Of a stretch of 64,000 nt of DNA, positions 54,655-63,714 are shown piece by piece (within the stretch, counting starts at the first letter, position 1; each line of letters begins with the position of its first letter). Below the pieces are notes generated by a model. It made no database searches and was not told the DNA's origin. It saw only the letters and a program-made list of their open reading frames with translations. The position numbers and the translations under genes are program-made. The stretch is from Stenotrophomonas maltophilia (lineage in GTDB: Bacteria > Pseudomonadota > Gammaproteobacteria > Xanthomonadales > Xanthomonadaceae). The stretch is from contig NZ_NEQV01000001.1 in the NCBI RefSeq assembly GCF_002799245.1, positions 1 through 64,000 on the forward strand. The letters are read 5' to 3'.

Positions 54655-55575
54655 TTACTTGCGGAACTCCACCCGCACATGCTGGCCGAAGCGCGCCTTG
54701 GCCTCACCTTCAAACTCCAGCACGCACTCCACCACCTTGGCCACGCCACGCCCTGCGTCTTCAGGCAGGCGTGCCTGCGCGAACACCGGGCTGATGCGAA
54801 CCACGCGTGCCGGCGGCAGCGTCGCGGTGTTCTCGGCACCATCGCTGTCCGGCACCACCGTGGCCTGCATGCCCACCTGCACGGCGTCGGCGTAGGCCGC
54901 GCTGAGTTCGGCGCGCACCTGCAGCGGGCGCGCCGGCAGCAGTGAGATCGCCGGCTTGCCGCCCTGCACGAATGCGCCCAGGCCCGGCACCTGGCCGACC
55001 ACGGTGCCTGCTTCCGGTGCGCTCAGCGACATCTGCTGCAGTTTCAGCCTGGCGTGCTCCAGCTTGTGCTGGGCTATGTCGACCTGCGCCCCGGCCACGT
55101 CGGCATCGGCGCGCACGCCGGCCAGCTGCTGCTTGGCCGCATCGGCCTGCTGGTTGGACGACACGCCTTCGCTGGCGCCGGTGGACAGGCGGGTGGCGTT
55201 GCGCTCCAGTTCGCGCAGCTGCACCTGGCTGCCCTTCAGGCGATCATTGGCCAGGGCCAGGTCGGCGGTGGCCATGGCCACCTCCTGCTGCAGCAGGGCG
55301 CCATCCAGCGACAGCAGCAGCTGCCCCTTCTTCACCGTGGCGCCCTCCTTCACCGGCGCGGCGGTGATCGAGCCATCCACCGGTGGCGCCAACGCGATCA
55401 GGCCGCCCTCGACATCGATGATGCCGCGCGCGACCGCAACCTTGCCTGCGGCGGTTGCGGCCGCCTTGCCCGAAGGCGCCGGTGCGGGCGCGGGCGCATC
55501 CCTGGAACAGGCGCCGAGCAGCAATGCCGCGGACAGGGCCAGGCTGAGGGGAAGCAGGTGCGACGTCTTGGTCAT
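54655..55575 (-). CDS. Efflux periplasmic adaptor lipoprotein (HlyD/MacA type)
   Basis: A 306-residue membrane-fusion protein with a lipoprotein signal (LALSAALLLGAC, cysteine near 23). It has a lipoyl-like half (VDGSITAAPVKEGATVKKGQLLLSLDGALLQQ), a coiled-coil hairpin (about 95-175, ATADLALANDRLKGSQVQLRELE) and the second lipoyl/beta-barrel half. It links the inner-membrane ABC transporter to the outer-membrane channel. Last gene of the four-gene operon; its start overlaps the ATPase stop (ATGA). Confidence 0.92.
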   Translation of the reverse strand: MTKTSHLLPLSLALSAALLLGACSRDAPAPAPAPSGKAAATAAGKVAVARGIIDVEGGLIALAPPVDGSITAAPVKEGATVKKGQLLLSLDGALLQQEVAMATADLALANDRLKGSQVQLRELERNATRLSTGASEGVSSNQQADAAKQQLAGVRADADVAGAQVDIAQHKLEHARLKLQQMSLSAPEAGTVVGQVPGLGAFVQGGKPAISLLPARPLQVRAELSAAYADAVQVGMQATVVPDSDGAENTATLPPARVVRISPVFAQARLPEDAGRGVAKVVECVLEFEGEAKARFGQHVRVEFRK

Positions 55576-56300
55576 GGGGCGGACTCTACAGTTTCGTTCT
55601 GGCGGCGGTCATCACGGACCATGCCGTCTTCCATGGCGATCACCCGATCGGCATGCCGGATCAGGCGGGGATCGTGGCTCACGCACAGCACGGTGGCGCC
55701 ATGCGCACGTGCGTAGCGATGCAGGATGTCGATCACGCGCTGGCCATTCTCGGCGTCCAGCGCGCTGGTGGGTTCGTCGGCGAAGATCAGTGTCGGCGAC
55801 TTGGCGAAGGCGCGGGCCACCGCCACGCGCTGCTTCTCGCCGCCGGACAACTGCGCCGGGCGCATGTGGCTGCGATGGCTGAGGCCAACTTCTTCCAGCG
55901 CCTTGCGGGCCAGCGGTTCGCTTTCGCGATTGCGCATGCCACGGTAACCCAGTGGCAGCTGCACCTGCTCCAGCGCGGTCAGCGCCGGGAACAGGTTGAA
56001 GCCCTGGAACACGAAGCCGACATGGTGCAAGCGGAAGCGCTCCACCTCGCTGCGACTCATATGCCCCACGTCCTGGCCGAGTGCATGCACGCGCCCACCA
56101 TCAGGTGCGGACAGGCCGGACAGCAACGACAGCAGCGTGCTCTTGCCACAGCCGGACGGGCCCGACACCAGGGTCAGCTCGCCGGGATAGATGTCCAGCG
56201 AAAGCCCGCGCAGCACCGGCACCTGCACATCGCCGGACATGAAACCCTTTTCCAGTGCCTCGGCCTGCAGGGTCGGGGCGACAGCGCGTGTAGAAGTCAT
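55572..56300 (-). CDS. ABC transporter ATP-binding protein (MacB/LolD type)
   Basis: A 242-residue ATPase. Walker A is GPSGCGKST near residue 45, Q-loop FQGFNLFPALT, signature LSGGEKQRVAVARA and Walker B LIFADEPTSALD. These match the LolD/MacB subclass. It pairs with the FtsX-like permease next to it, 10 bp upstream. Confidence 0.95.
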   Translation of the reverse strand: MTSTRAVAPTLQAEALEKGFMSGDVQVPVLRGLSLDIYPGELTLVSGPSGCGKSTLLSLLSGLSAPDGGRVHALGQDVGHMSRSEVERFRLHHVGFVFQGFNLFPALTALEQVQLPLGYRGMRNRESEPLARKALEEVGLSHRSHMRPAQLSGGEKQRVAVARAFAKSPTLIFADEPTSALDAENGQRVIDILHRYARAHGATVLCVSHDPRLIRHADRVIAMEDGMVRDDRRQNETVESAP

Positions 56301-56310
56301 CGGCCGGTCC

Positions 56311-57450
56311 TCAACGCAGCAGCAACGATGGATCGGAGCGGACGACACTGCGCACCGCCATGATGCTGGACAGCATGGCCATCACCGCGACCAGCGCCAC
56401 GCAGCCGAGGATCACCATCGGCGTCAGCTGCACCGGCACGCGCTGGGTCTGCGCGATCAACAGCACCGCGGTGCTGAACGCCGCCGCCAGCAACATGCCC
56501 ACGCCGCCGATCAGCAATGCCTGCTCGAACACCACCCTTGCCAGCGCATAGCGGCCCGCACCGAGTGCATTGAGCGTGGCGTACTCGCGCACCGAACCGG
56601 CCACCACCGAGGCGAACGACTGGTTGGTGATCACCGCACCGACGAAGCAGACGATGACGGCCATGAACAACACGGCGATACCTGCGCCGGTATCGAAGAG
56701 CCAGTATTGCTGCGAGCGGCTGGCAAACTCCGGCGCGGTCCAGAACTCGACCGGTGTGGCCCGGCCCATCGACGCGGCCAGGCGGTCACGCACGCGATCA
56801 GCCAGCTCCGGCGAGCGCAGGCCCGCCACGAAATAGGTACTGCCCTCGTGCGGATCGGTGCCGGCGATGGCGCGTGCGGTATCCAGCGACGCCAGCACGT
56901 TGACCCCACCGAGGCCACGCAGCCCAGGCTGCGCTGCGACCACGCGCACCGCCTTGCCGTTGATCCACGCACGGTTGTTCTGCAGGTCCACGCCCAGCGT
57001 ATCCAGGTCGGCGCTGTCGACAATCACCGCACCGGGTTCACGCAGCTGCGCGCGCAGGTCGGCAGGCAGGATCCGCGCGAACATCATCGCGTCGTCGCGG
57101 GTGGAGATGCCGGACAGATACACCGACACGTTGCCGGTGCCCTGCGCGCTGGAACGCCACTCTCCATCGACCCATTCGTAGGGTTCGACGCGGGTGACAT
57201 CCGGGTCCATGCGCAGGTGGCTTTCGACATCCGCGCTGATCGCATGCCCGTAGTTGACGCTCTGGGTGCCGGGGAAACCAGCCCAGATATCGGCTGAGGA
57301 TGCCTTCACGTAGATCGCGGCGGTACCAAAGATGCCCAGCACCAGCGCCGCCTGCACGATCAGCAGCACACCAGCAAAGCACATCGCCAGCACCACCGGC
57401 AGGAACCGGCGCCACTCATAGGCCAGGGTCTTGCGGGCCAGCGCGATCAT
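56311..57450 (-). CDS. ABC transporter permease, FtsX/DevC-like
   Basis: A 379-residue permease with one N-terminal helix (about 18-40), a large periplasmic domain (about 45-255) and three C-terminal helices (about 265-375). The FtsX-like ending VAVMAMLSSIMAVRSVVRSDPSLLLR is typical of DevC/MacB permease cores. The substrate is not predictable. Its start overlaps the outer-membrane gene stop (ATGA). Confidence 0.9.
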   Translation of the reverse strand: MIALARKTLAYEWRRFLPVVLAMCFAGVLLIVQAALVLGIFGTAAIYVKASSADIWAGFPGTQSVNYGHAISADVESHLRMDPDVTRVEPYEWVDGEWRSSAQGTGNVSVYLSGISTRDDAMMFARILPADLRAQLREPGAVIVDSADLDTLGVDLQNNRAWINGKAVRVVAAQPGLRGLGGVNVLASLDTARAIAGTDPHEGSTYFVAGLRSPELADRVRDRLAASMGRATPVEFWTAPEFASRSQQYWLFDTGAGIAVLFMAVIVCFVGAVITNQSFASVVAGSVREYATLNALGAGRYALARVVFEQALLIGGVGMLLAAAFSTAVLLIAQTQRVPVQLTPMVILGCVALVAVMAMLSSIMAVRSVVRSDPSLLLR

Positions 57451-58910
57451 TGCGATTCGCCCTCACCCTCGGCAGGCAGCGGGGCGCCACCGAGGGCGCG
57501 GTACAGCGACGCAAAAGCCAGTACGCGCGCACCCTGCGCTCCGATCAGGTCGGCCTGCGAGGCGAGTGCGGCACGCTGCGTGTCGAGCCCGTCGAATTCG
57601 CTGGACAGGCCCAGCTGCACCTGCCGCGCTTGCCGCTTGAGCTGCTGGCCGGCGGCGGCGTCGGCCGCGCGCAGCGACTGGATGCTGCTGTTCTGCCGCG
57701 CCAGGCTGCCGAGCGCGCCTTCCACTTCGCTCACGCCTTCCAGCACGGCCTTGCGGTAGCCGAGCAATGCGGCATCCAGTTGTTTCTCGTCGGCATGGAA
57801 GCGCGCGCGGCGCTGGCCCCAGTCCCACAGCGGAATATCGATGTACGGGCCGATCGACGGGCTGGAATCGGAATTGGAGCGGGCGTTCTGGGTGAGGTTG
57901 TAGGCGTACAGGATGGAGCCGCCAAGGCTGACCCTCGGATACATCGCTGCACGCGCCGAACCCTTGCTGGCCGCAGCCTGCATCACCTCTGATTCCGCCA
58001 GCAGGATCTGCGGGCGGTGGCGCAGCAGATCGGCCGGGACCTGTTGCAGCGAGAACGCGCCCAGGGTGGGTGGAGTGCGATATGCGCGCCAGGCCGGATC
58101 CGGACCGTCACGACCCAGCAGCAGCGCCAGCGCGCGGGCCGCGCTGTCCGCATTCTCGCGGGCCTGCGCCGTGGCTGCACGGGTCGCTGCCTGGCGCGCA
58201 CGCAGGCGTTCCAGCTCGCCCGGCTCATCCAGGCGCAGGCGCTGGCGGACCCGCGCCAGTTGTTCGCCGCGGTCGTCCACGGCCTGCTGCCGGGCCAGCA
58301 GGTCCTGCTGGGACTGCGCCACGGTCAGGTCCAGATAGCTGCGCACCACATCGGCGATCACCGCCACCTGCGCAGCACTGCGCAGGGCCTCGGCATTGCC
58401 GGCCGAAGCCTGCGCGCTCAACTGCGCGCTTTCGGCGGCGCCGAACAGGCCCAGGTCCCAGATCGCTTCAATGCCCGCATGGAAGTAGGTATCGACCGCA
58501 GCAGCATCCTGCACCTGCTTGGCGCTGGCCGAGATCTCCGGCAGGAACCGTGAGTCGGACGTGCCGGCGACGATCCGCACCGCCTGCAGGCGCAGCGTGG
58601 CTTGCTGGAGGTCGAGATTGCCGGCGATGGCCTGGTTGACCAGGCCGTCCAGCGCCGGGTCGGACAACACTTTCCACCACTGCCTGGCGTCCACCGCCAC
58701 GCCCTGGCCCTGCGGCACCTGGGTCCAGGTGCTGGGCGTGCGATCAGGCAGGTCCGGAACCGGCACCGACATGCAGCCAGCCAGGGCCAGGCTCGCGAAC
58801 AGCGCGCAGGGGCGCAGTACTGCCTGCAGGGGGAATCCGCGCCCGGTCCTGGGCACTGCCACTGAAGTGATACGCCTGACCACCAGCCCGCCAACGTGTA
58901 GAAGGAGCAT
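57447..58910 (-). CDS. Outer-membrane efflux channel, NodT/TolC family
   Basis: A protein of about 487 residues of the NodT lipoprotein branch of TolC-like channels. LALAGCMSVPVPDLP contains the lipidated cysteine. The two OEP repeats follow (SDPALDGLVNQAIAGNLDLQQATLRL.. and YPRVSLGGSILYAYNLTQNA..). The start is uncertain; ATG at 58910 gives an unusually long signal, and a GTG further in is possible. First gene of the four-gene tripartite efflux operon; the order is channel, permease, ATPase, adaptor. Confidence 0.9.
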   Translation of the reverse strand: MLLLHVGGLVVRRITSVAVPRTGRGFPLQAVLRPCALFASLALAGCMSVPVPDLPDRTPSTWTQVPQGQGVAVDARQWWKVLSDPALDGLVNQAIAGNLDLQQATLRLQAVRIVAGTSDSRFLPEISASAKQVQDAAAVDTYFHAGIEAIWDLGLFGAAESAQLSAQASAGNAEALRSAAQVAVIADVVRSYLDLTVAQSQQDLLARQQAVDDRGEQLARVRQRLRLDEPGELERLRARQAATRAATAQARENADSAARALALLLGRDGPDPAWRAYRTPPTLGAFSLQQVPADLLRHRPQILLAESEVMQAAASKGSARAAMYPRVSLGGSILYAYNLTQNARSNSDSSPSIGPYIDIPLWDWGQRRARFHADEKQLDAALLGYRKAVLEGVSEVEGALGSLARQNSSIQSLRAADAAAGQQLKRQARQVQLGLSSEFDGLDTQRAALASQADLIGAQGARVLAFASLYRALGGAPLPAEGEGESQ

Positions 58911-59100
58911 GAAGGCTACCGTGCGATTGTGGAGCGAACATGGAGAATTGGTCCGAAAAAGGTCACAACACGCGTGCGGTTCAGGCAACGCTGACCCAGC
59001 CTTTCACTACGCTTTCAATGTGTTCCCGGGACGGAACACTGGATGCTTTTCACTGCGTACGTCACATTGCGGCACTGTCCTGCCCCGATGCCGCCTGCCC

Positions 59101-59445
59101 GTGAATCGTCCCCGCCGCTGGCTGATGACTGCCTCGATCACAACACTGATTGTCGGTGCGCCCGTTGTCGCGCTGACCACCCCACTGGCCTCGAACGCGC
59201 TGCTGCTGCTGGAACGCAGCAACTTCATTCCCGCCGAATCCTCGATCCTCACCTTCGAGCCGTATGCGATCAACGAAGGTTCGTCGAACTACTGGCTGTA
59301 CGCAATGGATCGAACCTACTACTACCACTTCACCTACGAAGTTGACGTCCCCTACGTCTACATCCCGCAGGACAACCGCTGCCCCGGCTTCGACCGGCAC
59401 GATGCCCGGACCTGGTGCAGCGCCCTGCCCGGCAAGGCACGCTAG
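59101..59445 (+). CDS. Hypothetical membrane-anchored protein
   Basis: A protein of up to 114 residues: a hydrophobic N-terminal segment (about residues 10-35), then a Tyr/Trp/Asn-rich region (NYWLYAMDRTYYYHFTYEVD) and two cysteines (CPGFD, TWCSALP). GTG at 59101 or ATG at 59125 could start it; neither has a clear ribosome site. No family is recognised. Confidence 0.55.
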   Translation: MNRPRRWLMTASITTLIVGAPVVALTTPLASNALLLLERSNFIPAESSILTFEPYAINEGSSNYWLYAMDRTYYYHFTYEVDVPYVYIPQDNRCPGFDRHDARTWCSALPGKAR

Positions 59446-59476
59446 CGCGGCGGTGGTGCAACCGGTGTGACAAACG

Positions 59477-59504
59477 AAAAACGCCCCCTTGCGGGAGCGT
59501 TTTT
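59477..59504 (-). terminator. Terminator of tRNA-Gly copy 3
   Basis: ACGCTCCC and GGGGGCGT pair (one mismatch) between A and T runs. The sequence is nearly the same as the terminator of copy 4. Confidence 0.8.
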
Positions 59505-59512
59505 CTTGAATC

Positions 59513-59588
<76 letters not shown>

Positions 59589-59619
59589 AGATTTCGTTCG
59601 ACCTGCGTCGAAGGAGCGC

Positions 59620-59649
59620 TATTGTGTCGATATTGCTGCACGGCGTCAA
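59620..59649 (-). promoter_or_regulatory. Sigma-70 promoter of tRNA-Gly copy 3
   Basis: TTGACG and ACAATA with an 18-bp spacer on the minus strand, followed by GCGCTCC. It parallels the promoter of copy 2. Confidence 0.7.
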
Positions 59650-59703
59650 CAGGAATTTTTGCCTGCTGTGCAGGCCGGCGTTCAGGCCTCCAGGGCGGGG
59701 ACC

Positions 59704-60810
59704 TCAGGTCCGCAGGCCGCGCCGGTGGAAGTAGACCTGCTCGGCGATGCGCCGCGTGGCAGCCGTGTGCAGCAGCGCGTTGAGCGGCCAGTCGGCCTGC
59801 AGATGATCCATCGCCCAACGCAGCAGGCGCTTGCCACGGAATGCCGGCGCCACCTGCCGCGCCACCCGCTCCGGCTGCGTACCGGTGCCACGCAGGTGGC
59901 GGCCAATGGCATCGCCGACCGCCCAGCCATGCCGCCACGAGGAGTGGATGCCCCCGGCGGACAGCGGCGAGACGATGCCCGCCGCGTCGCCGGTCAGGAT
60001 CACGCGTTGGCCGGTGATCGGCCCCTCTGGCCGGCCACAGGGCACCAGGCCGGCGCGGGTGGCCGAGGGACGCGCCGAACGCGGAATGCCGACCACGTCG
60101 CGCACGTGGTCGAGGAAACCATCAATGTCCGGCGGCCGCACCCGTTGCGGATCGTGACGCAGCGCCAATCCGACCTGCAGCCCGGTCGGATTCTGCGCGA
60201 CCCAGCCGATGTAGCCCGGCGCGTAGCGCTTGCTGACGAAGCAATGCAACGCGTCGCCCTGCGGCAACTGCAGGCCGGCAAACTCGCGCTCGACGCCGTA
60301 GAGAGTGTCACGCACCTGGCCGAGGCCGGTTCGCACGGCCACGCGTGAGCGCGCACCATCGGCGCCGACCAGATAGGCGCACCGCCCTGCCCCTTCCACC
60401 TGCCAGCCGTCACCACTGCGATGGGCGTCGGTGAAGGACTGCTGCAGGCGCAGGTCGACACCACTGGCAATCAGTTCGCTGGCCAGCCAACGCATCAGGT
60501 TCGGCGTATCGGTGGTGAGGAAGTAGTAGCCCGGTGCGGCCAGCACCACGCTGCGCAGGTTGGGCGCGTACAGGCGCACGTTCGCGACGCGCTGCAGCAG
60601 ATGTCCGGGCATGCGCCCCAGCCAGGCCTGCTCCATCGCTTCCTTCACCACGATGCCGGTGGTGTGCAGGCGTTCGCCCGGGTCGGCCTTGCGTTCAAGC
60701 ACGCAGACGCGCAGGCCGTACTGGGCAGCGGCCAGTGCACAGGCGGCACCGGCGAAGCTGGCGCCGGCGATGACCACATCATGGTCGTGCGCGGAGGGAG
60801 TGTGAGGCAT
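59704..60810 (-). CDS. Geranylgeranyl reductase-like FAD oxidoreductase
   Basis: A 368-residue flavoprotein. The FAD motif is VVIAGASFAGAACALAAAQYGLRVCVLERK near residue 12; VGADGARSRVAVRTG near 150 and the late VILTGDAAGIVSPLSAGGIHSS are the second and third FAD motifs of the GGR/PHBH group. Substrates may be isoprenoids or similar. The start MPHTPSAHDHD at 60810 was chosen over a longer frame that runs into tRNA-Gly copy 4. It is transcribed after copy 4. Confidence 0.88.
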   Translation of the reverse strand: MPHTPSAHDHDVVIAGASFAGAACALAAAQYGLRVCVLERKADPGERLHTTGIVVKEAMEQAWLGRMPGHLLQRVANVRLYAPNLRSVVLAAPGYYFLTTDTPNLMRWLASELIASGVDLRLQQSFTDAHRSGDGWQVEGAGRCAYLVGADGARSRVAVRTGLGQVRDTLYGVEREFAGLQLPQGDALHCFVSKRYAPGYIGWVAQNPTGLQVGLALRHDPQRVRPPDIDGFLDHVRDVVGIPRSARPSATRAGLVPCGRPEGPITGQRVILTGDAAGIVSPLSAGGIHSSWRHGWAVGDAIGRHLRGTGTQPERVARQVAPAFRGKRLLRWAMDHLQADWPLNALLHTAATRRIAEQVYFHRRGLRT

Positions 60811-60912
60811 TGCTGCATCGCCCTGGAGGAACGGAGATGCAGCTTCGGACCGCCGCGTGGCGAGGCGAAGAAGTGGCGGTGAAGTGGGGATGAAGCGGGA
60901 AACAGGCAAACG

Positions 60913-60940
60913 AAAAACGCCCCCTTGCGGGAGCGTTCTT
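60913..60940 (-). terminator. Terminator of tRNA-Gly copy 4
   Basis: A hairpin with the same ACGCCCCC/GGGAGCGT stem as the one after copy 3, bounded by A and T runs. Confidence 0.8.
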
Positions 60941-60948
60941 CTTGAATC

Positions 60949-61024
<76 letters not shown>

Positions 61025-61036
61025 TTGGGAGGCGAA

Positions 61037-61064
61037 ATTCTACCTATTCTGGAAATGGCGTCAA
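61037..61064 (-). promoter_or_regulatory. Sigma-70 promoter of tRNA-Gly copy 4
   Basis: On the minus strand TTGACG and TAGAAT with a 16-bp spacer. The sequence differs from the promoters of copies 2 and 3. Confidence 0.7.
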
Positions 61065-61103
61065 GCGCTTTTTTCAGGGCCTGCGCGGCGCCCAGCGCCG
61101 CGT

Positions 61104-61168
61104 ATCCACGCATGGCGTGGATCTCCTCCAACGCCCTCACAAATCAGCAGATCCACGCCATGCGTGGA
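61104..61168. repeat. REP dimer of the ATCCACGC family
   Basis: ATCCACGCATGGCGTGGATCT and AGATCCACGCCATGCGTGGA are inverted copies 24 bp apart. It is the same family as at 25,047. Confidence 0.85.
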
Positions 61169-61224
61169 AGGATTCATCGATGGGGGCAGCGCCCGTCCTG
61201 CGGGAAGGGATCCGAACCCGGTGC

Positions 61225-61851
61225 TCAGTTGCCCAGCTTCTTCTGCCGCGCGCGCTCGCGCGCAGCGCGCTCGTCATCGCGCAGGCTCGGCCAGGCGGCA
61301 TGCAGGTACTGCAGGCCCGACCACAGGGTCAGCACCGCGGCAATCGCCAGGGTCCAGTCGCCGATATGGAACACCGGCCACCCCATCCAGATGTCTTCCA
61401 CCGGCACGTTCGGGGCCACCGAATACAGCAGGCACAGCAGCGCGACCATCTGCGCGGTGGTCTTGACCTTGCCGATCATCGCCACGCGGACCTTGGCGCG
61501 CTGGCCCAGCTCGGCCATCCACTCGCGCAGCGCCGACACCGCGATCTCACGGCCGACGATGACCGCCGCCCAGAACGCCATCCACGGTGTCGGGTGGCCC
61601 TGCACGATCAGGAACAGCGCCACCGCCACCATCAGCTTGTCCGCGACCGGGTCGAGGAAGGCACCGAAGGCCGACTCCAGCTGGTAACGGCGTGCGATCC
61701 AGCCATCGAGCCAGTCGGTGATCGCGGCCAGGCCGAAGATCGCCGCCGAAGCGAAGTTGGTCCAGGTGTAGGGCAGGTAGAACACCAGCACCAGCACCGG
61801 GATCATCACGATCCGCAACAACGTCAGCCAGGTGGGCAGGGTCAACTTCAT
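61225..61851 (-). CDS. pgsA: CDP-diacylglycerol-glycerol-3-phosphate 3-phosphatidyltransferase
   Basis: Integral-membrane enzyme of phosphatidylglycerol synthesis. The 208-residue protein has about five helices and the CDP-alcohol phosphotransferase motif D-G-x2-A-R-x8-G-x3-D-x3-D at DGWIARRYQLESAFGAFLDPVADK near residue 49. It follows uvrC by 18 bp, as in most Gammaproteobacteria. Confidence 0.97.
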   Translation of the reverse strand: MKLTLPTWLTLLRIVMIPVLVLVFYLPYTWTNFASAAIFGLAAITDWLDGWIARRYQLESAFGAFLDPVADKLMVAVALFLIVQGHPTPWMAFWAAVIVGREIAVSALREWMAELGQRAKVRVAMIGKVKTTAQMVALLCLLYSVAPNVPVEDIWMGWPVFHIGDWTLAIAAVLTLWSGLQYLHAAWPSLRDDERAARERARQKKLGN

Positions 61852-61869
61852 GCTTGCGTGCTTCTCTCT

Positions 61870-63714
61870 CTACTCGGCCGCATCAGGCGTGGCCAACCCG
61901 TGCAGGTTAGCGTAGATACGTGCCGCGAGGGCGTCATTGATGCCTTCCACCCTGGCGATTTCCGCTTCGCCGGCGGCTTTCAGGCCGACCAGACCGCCGA
62001 AATGCTTGAGCAGGCTGGCGCGGCGACGCGGGCCGATACCGGGGATGTCCTCCAGCTTGCTGGTCATCCGCGCCTTCTGGCGGCGGCCGCGGTGGCCGGT
62101 GATGGCGAAGCGGTGCGCCTCGTCGCGCACCTGCTGGATGAACTGCAGCGCCGGGTTGGCCGCGCCCGGGCGCAGCTCGCGGCCATCGGGCATCACCAGC
62201 GCTTCGTGGCCGGCGCGGCGCTCCACGCCCTTGGCCACGCCCACCAGCAGCACGCCTTCCACGCCCAGGTCGGCCAGTGCGGCCTGCGCCTGGGCCAGCT
62301 GGCCGGCGCCACCGTCGATCAGCAGCACGTCCGGCAGCACGCCCTGCTCTTCCACCGCACGGCGGAAGCGGCGGTCGATGGCCTGGCGCATGGCGGCGTA
62401 GTCGTCGCCGGGCTCGATGCCGCTGATGTTGAAGCGGCGGTACTGCGCGCGCACCGGGCCGGCGGCATCGAACACCACGCATGAGGCCACGGTGGCCTCG
62501 CCCATGGTGTGGCTGATATCGAAACACTCGACACGCTTGACCGGCTCGGCCAGGCCCAGCATGTCGCGCAGTGCATCGCTGCGCGCGTGCTGCGCGTTGC
62601 GGCTGTTGAGTTCGGTGGCCAGGGTCAGCTGCGCGTTGCGGCTGGCCAGTTCCACATAGCCGGCGCGTTCGCCGCGCACGTTCCACTTCAGCTGCACCTT
62701 GCGCTCAGCCGAGGCCGACAGTGCTGCGACCAGCAGGTCGGCATCAGGAATCTCGCGGTCCAGCAGGATCTCGCGTGGCGGCTCGAATTCGATGTAGTAC
62801 TGCGAGACGAACGCGGCCAGCACTTCCTCCGGGCTCTCCTCGCCATTGGTGCGCGGGAAGAACGGGCGGGTGCCGAGATTGCGGCCATCACGGAAGGCCA
62901 GCAGCAGCACGCAGGCCTGCGACCCCTGCATGGCCACCGCCAGCACGTCCAGGTCGGCGGCGCGGCCATCCACGTACTGGCGGGTCTGCATGCTGCGCAG
63001 CGAGGAGATCAGGTCGCGCAGGCGCGCGGCCTGCTCGAACTCCAGCGCCTCGCTGGCGGCCTGCATCTGTTCGCCCAGCTCGCGGGTCAGCTCGTCGCTC
63101 TTGCCTTCCAGGAACAGCGCAGCGCGGCGCACCGATTCGGCGTACTCCGGCGCCGGCACCAGCTCCACGCAGGGCGCGCTGCAACGACCGATCTGGTACT
63201 GCAGGCACGGCCGCGAGCGGTTGCGGAACACGCTGTCCTCGCAGCTGCGCAGCTTGAACAGCTTGTGCATCAGGTTCAGCGTTTCACGCACTGCGGTCAC
63301 GCCGGGATACGGCCCGAAATAACGGCCGGGAATGGCACGCGGGCCGCGATGCAGGGCGATGCGCGGCCAGTCCTCGCGGGTCAGCAGCACATGCGGGTAG
63401 GTCTTGTCGTCACGCAACGAGACGTTGTAGCGCGGCGACAGCGACTTGATCAGCTGGTTTTCCAGCAGCAACGCCTCGGCTTCCGAGCGCGTCACGGTCA
63501 CGTCCATCCGCGTGATCTGCGAGATCATCGACATGATCCGCGCGTTTTTCGGGCTGCCGTTGAAATAGCTGCCGACACGGTTGCGCAGCGCGCGCGCCTT
63601 GCCCACGTACAGCAGGGTGTCGTCGGCCGCATACATGCGGTACACGCCGGGCGCGGTACTGAGCTGGGCCGCGAAGGCCTTGCCGTCGAAGGCCGGGGCG
63701 GGAACGTCGGTCAT
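61870..63714 (-). CDS. uvrC: UvrABC excinuclease subunit C
   Basis: Nuclease of nucleotide excision repair that cuts on both sides of a lesion. The 614-residue protein has the GIY-YIG domain (GVYRMYAADDTLLYVGKAR near residue 23), a UVR motif in the 200s, the RNase H-like UvrC C-terminal nuclease (SISHTMGE-like DISHTMGEATVAS near 400) and a helix-hairpin-helix end (IPGIGPRRRASLLKHFGG). The ATG overlaps the stop of the next upstream gene (ATGA). Confidence 0.98.
   Translation of the reverse strand: MTDVPAPAFDGKAFAAQLSTAPGVYRMYAADDTLLYVGKARALRNRVGSYFNGSPKNARIMSMISQITRMDVTVTRSEAEALLLENQLIKSLSPRYNVSLRDDKTYPHVLLTREDWPRIALHRGPRAIPGRYFGPYPGVTAVRETLNLMHKLFKLRSCEDSVFRNRSRPCLQYQIGRCSAPCVELVPAPEYAESVRRAALFLEGKSDELTRELGEQMQAASEALEFEQAARLRDLISSLRSMQTRQYVDGRAADLDVLAVAMQGSQACVLLLAFRDGRNLGTRPFFPRTNGEESPEEVLAAFVSQYYIEFEPPREILLDREIPDADLLVAALSASAERKVQLKWNVRGERAGYVELASRNAQLTLATELNSRNAQHARSDALRDMLGLAEPVKRVECFDISHTMGEATVASCVVFDAAGPVRAQYRRFNISGIEPGDDYAAMRQAIDRRFRRAVEEQGVLPDVLLIDGGAGQLAQAQAALADLGVEGVLLVGVAKGVERRAGHEALVMPDGRELRPGAANPALQFIQQVRDEAHRFAITGHRGRRQKARMTSKLEDIPGIGPRRRASLLKHFGGLVGLKAAGEAEIARVEGINDALAARIYANLHGLATPDAAE

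Noticed and set aside
58519..59445. 308-codon plus-strand gene
   Set aside because: Its first two thirds are antisense to the NodT-type channel gene; only the part from 59,101 is plausible as a gene.
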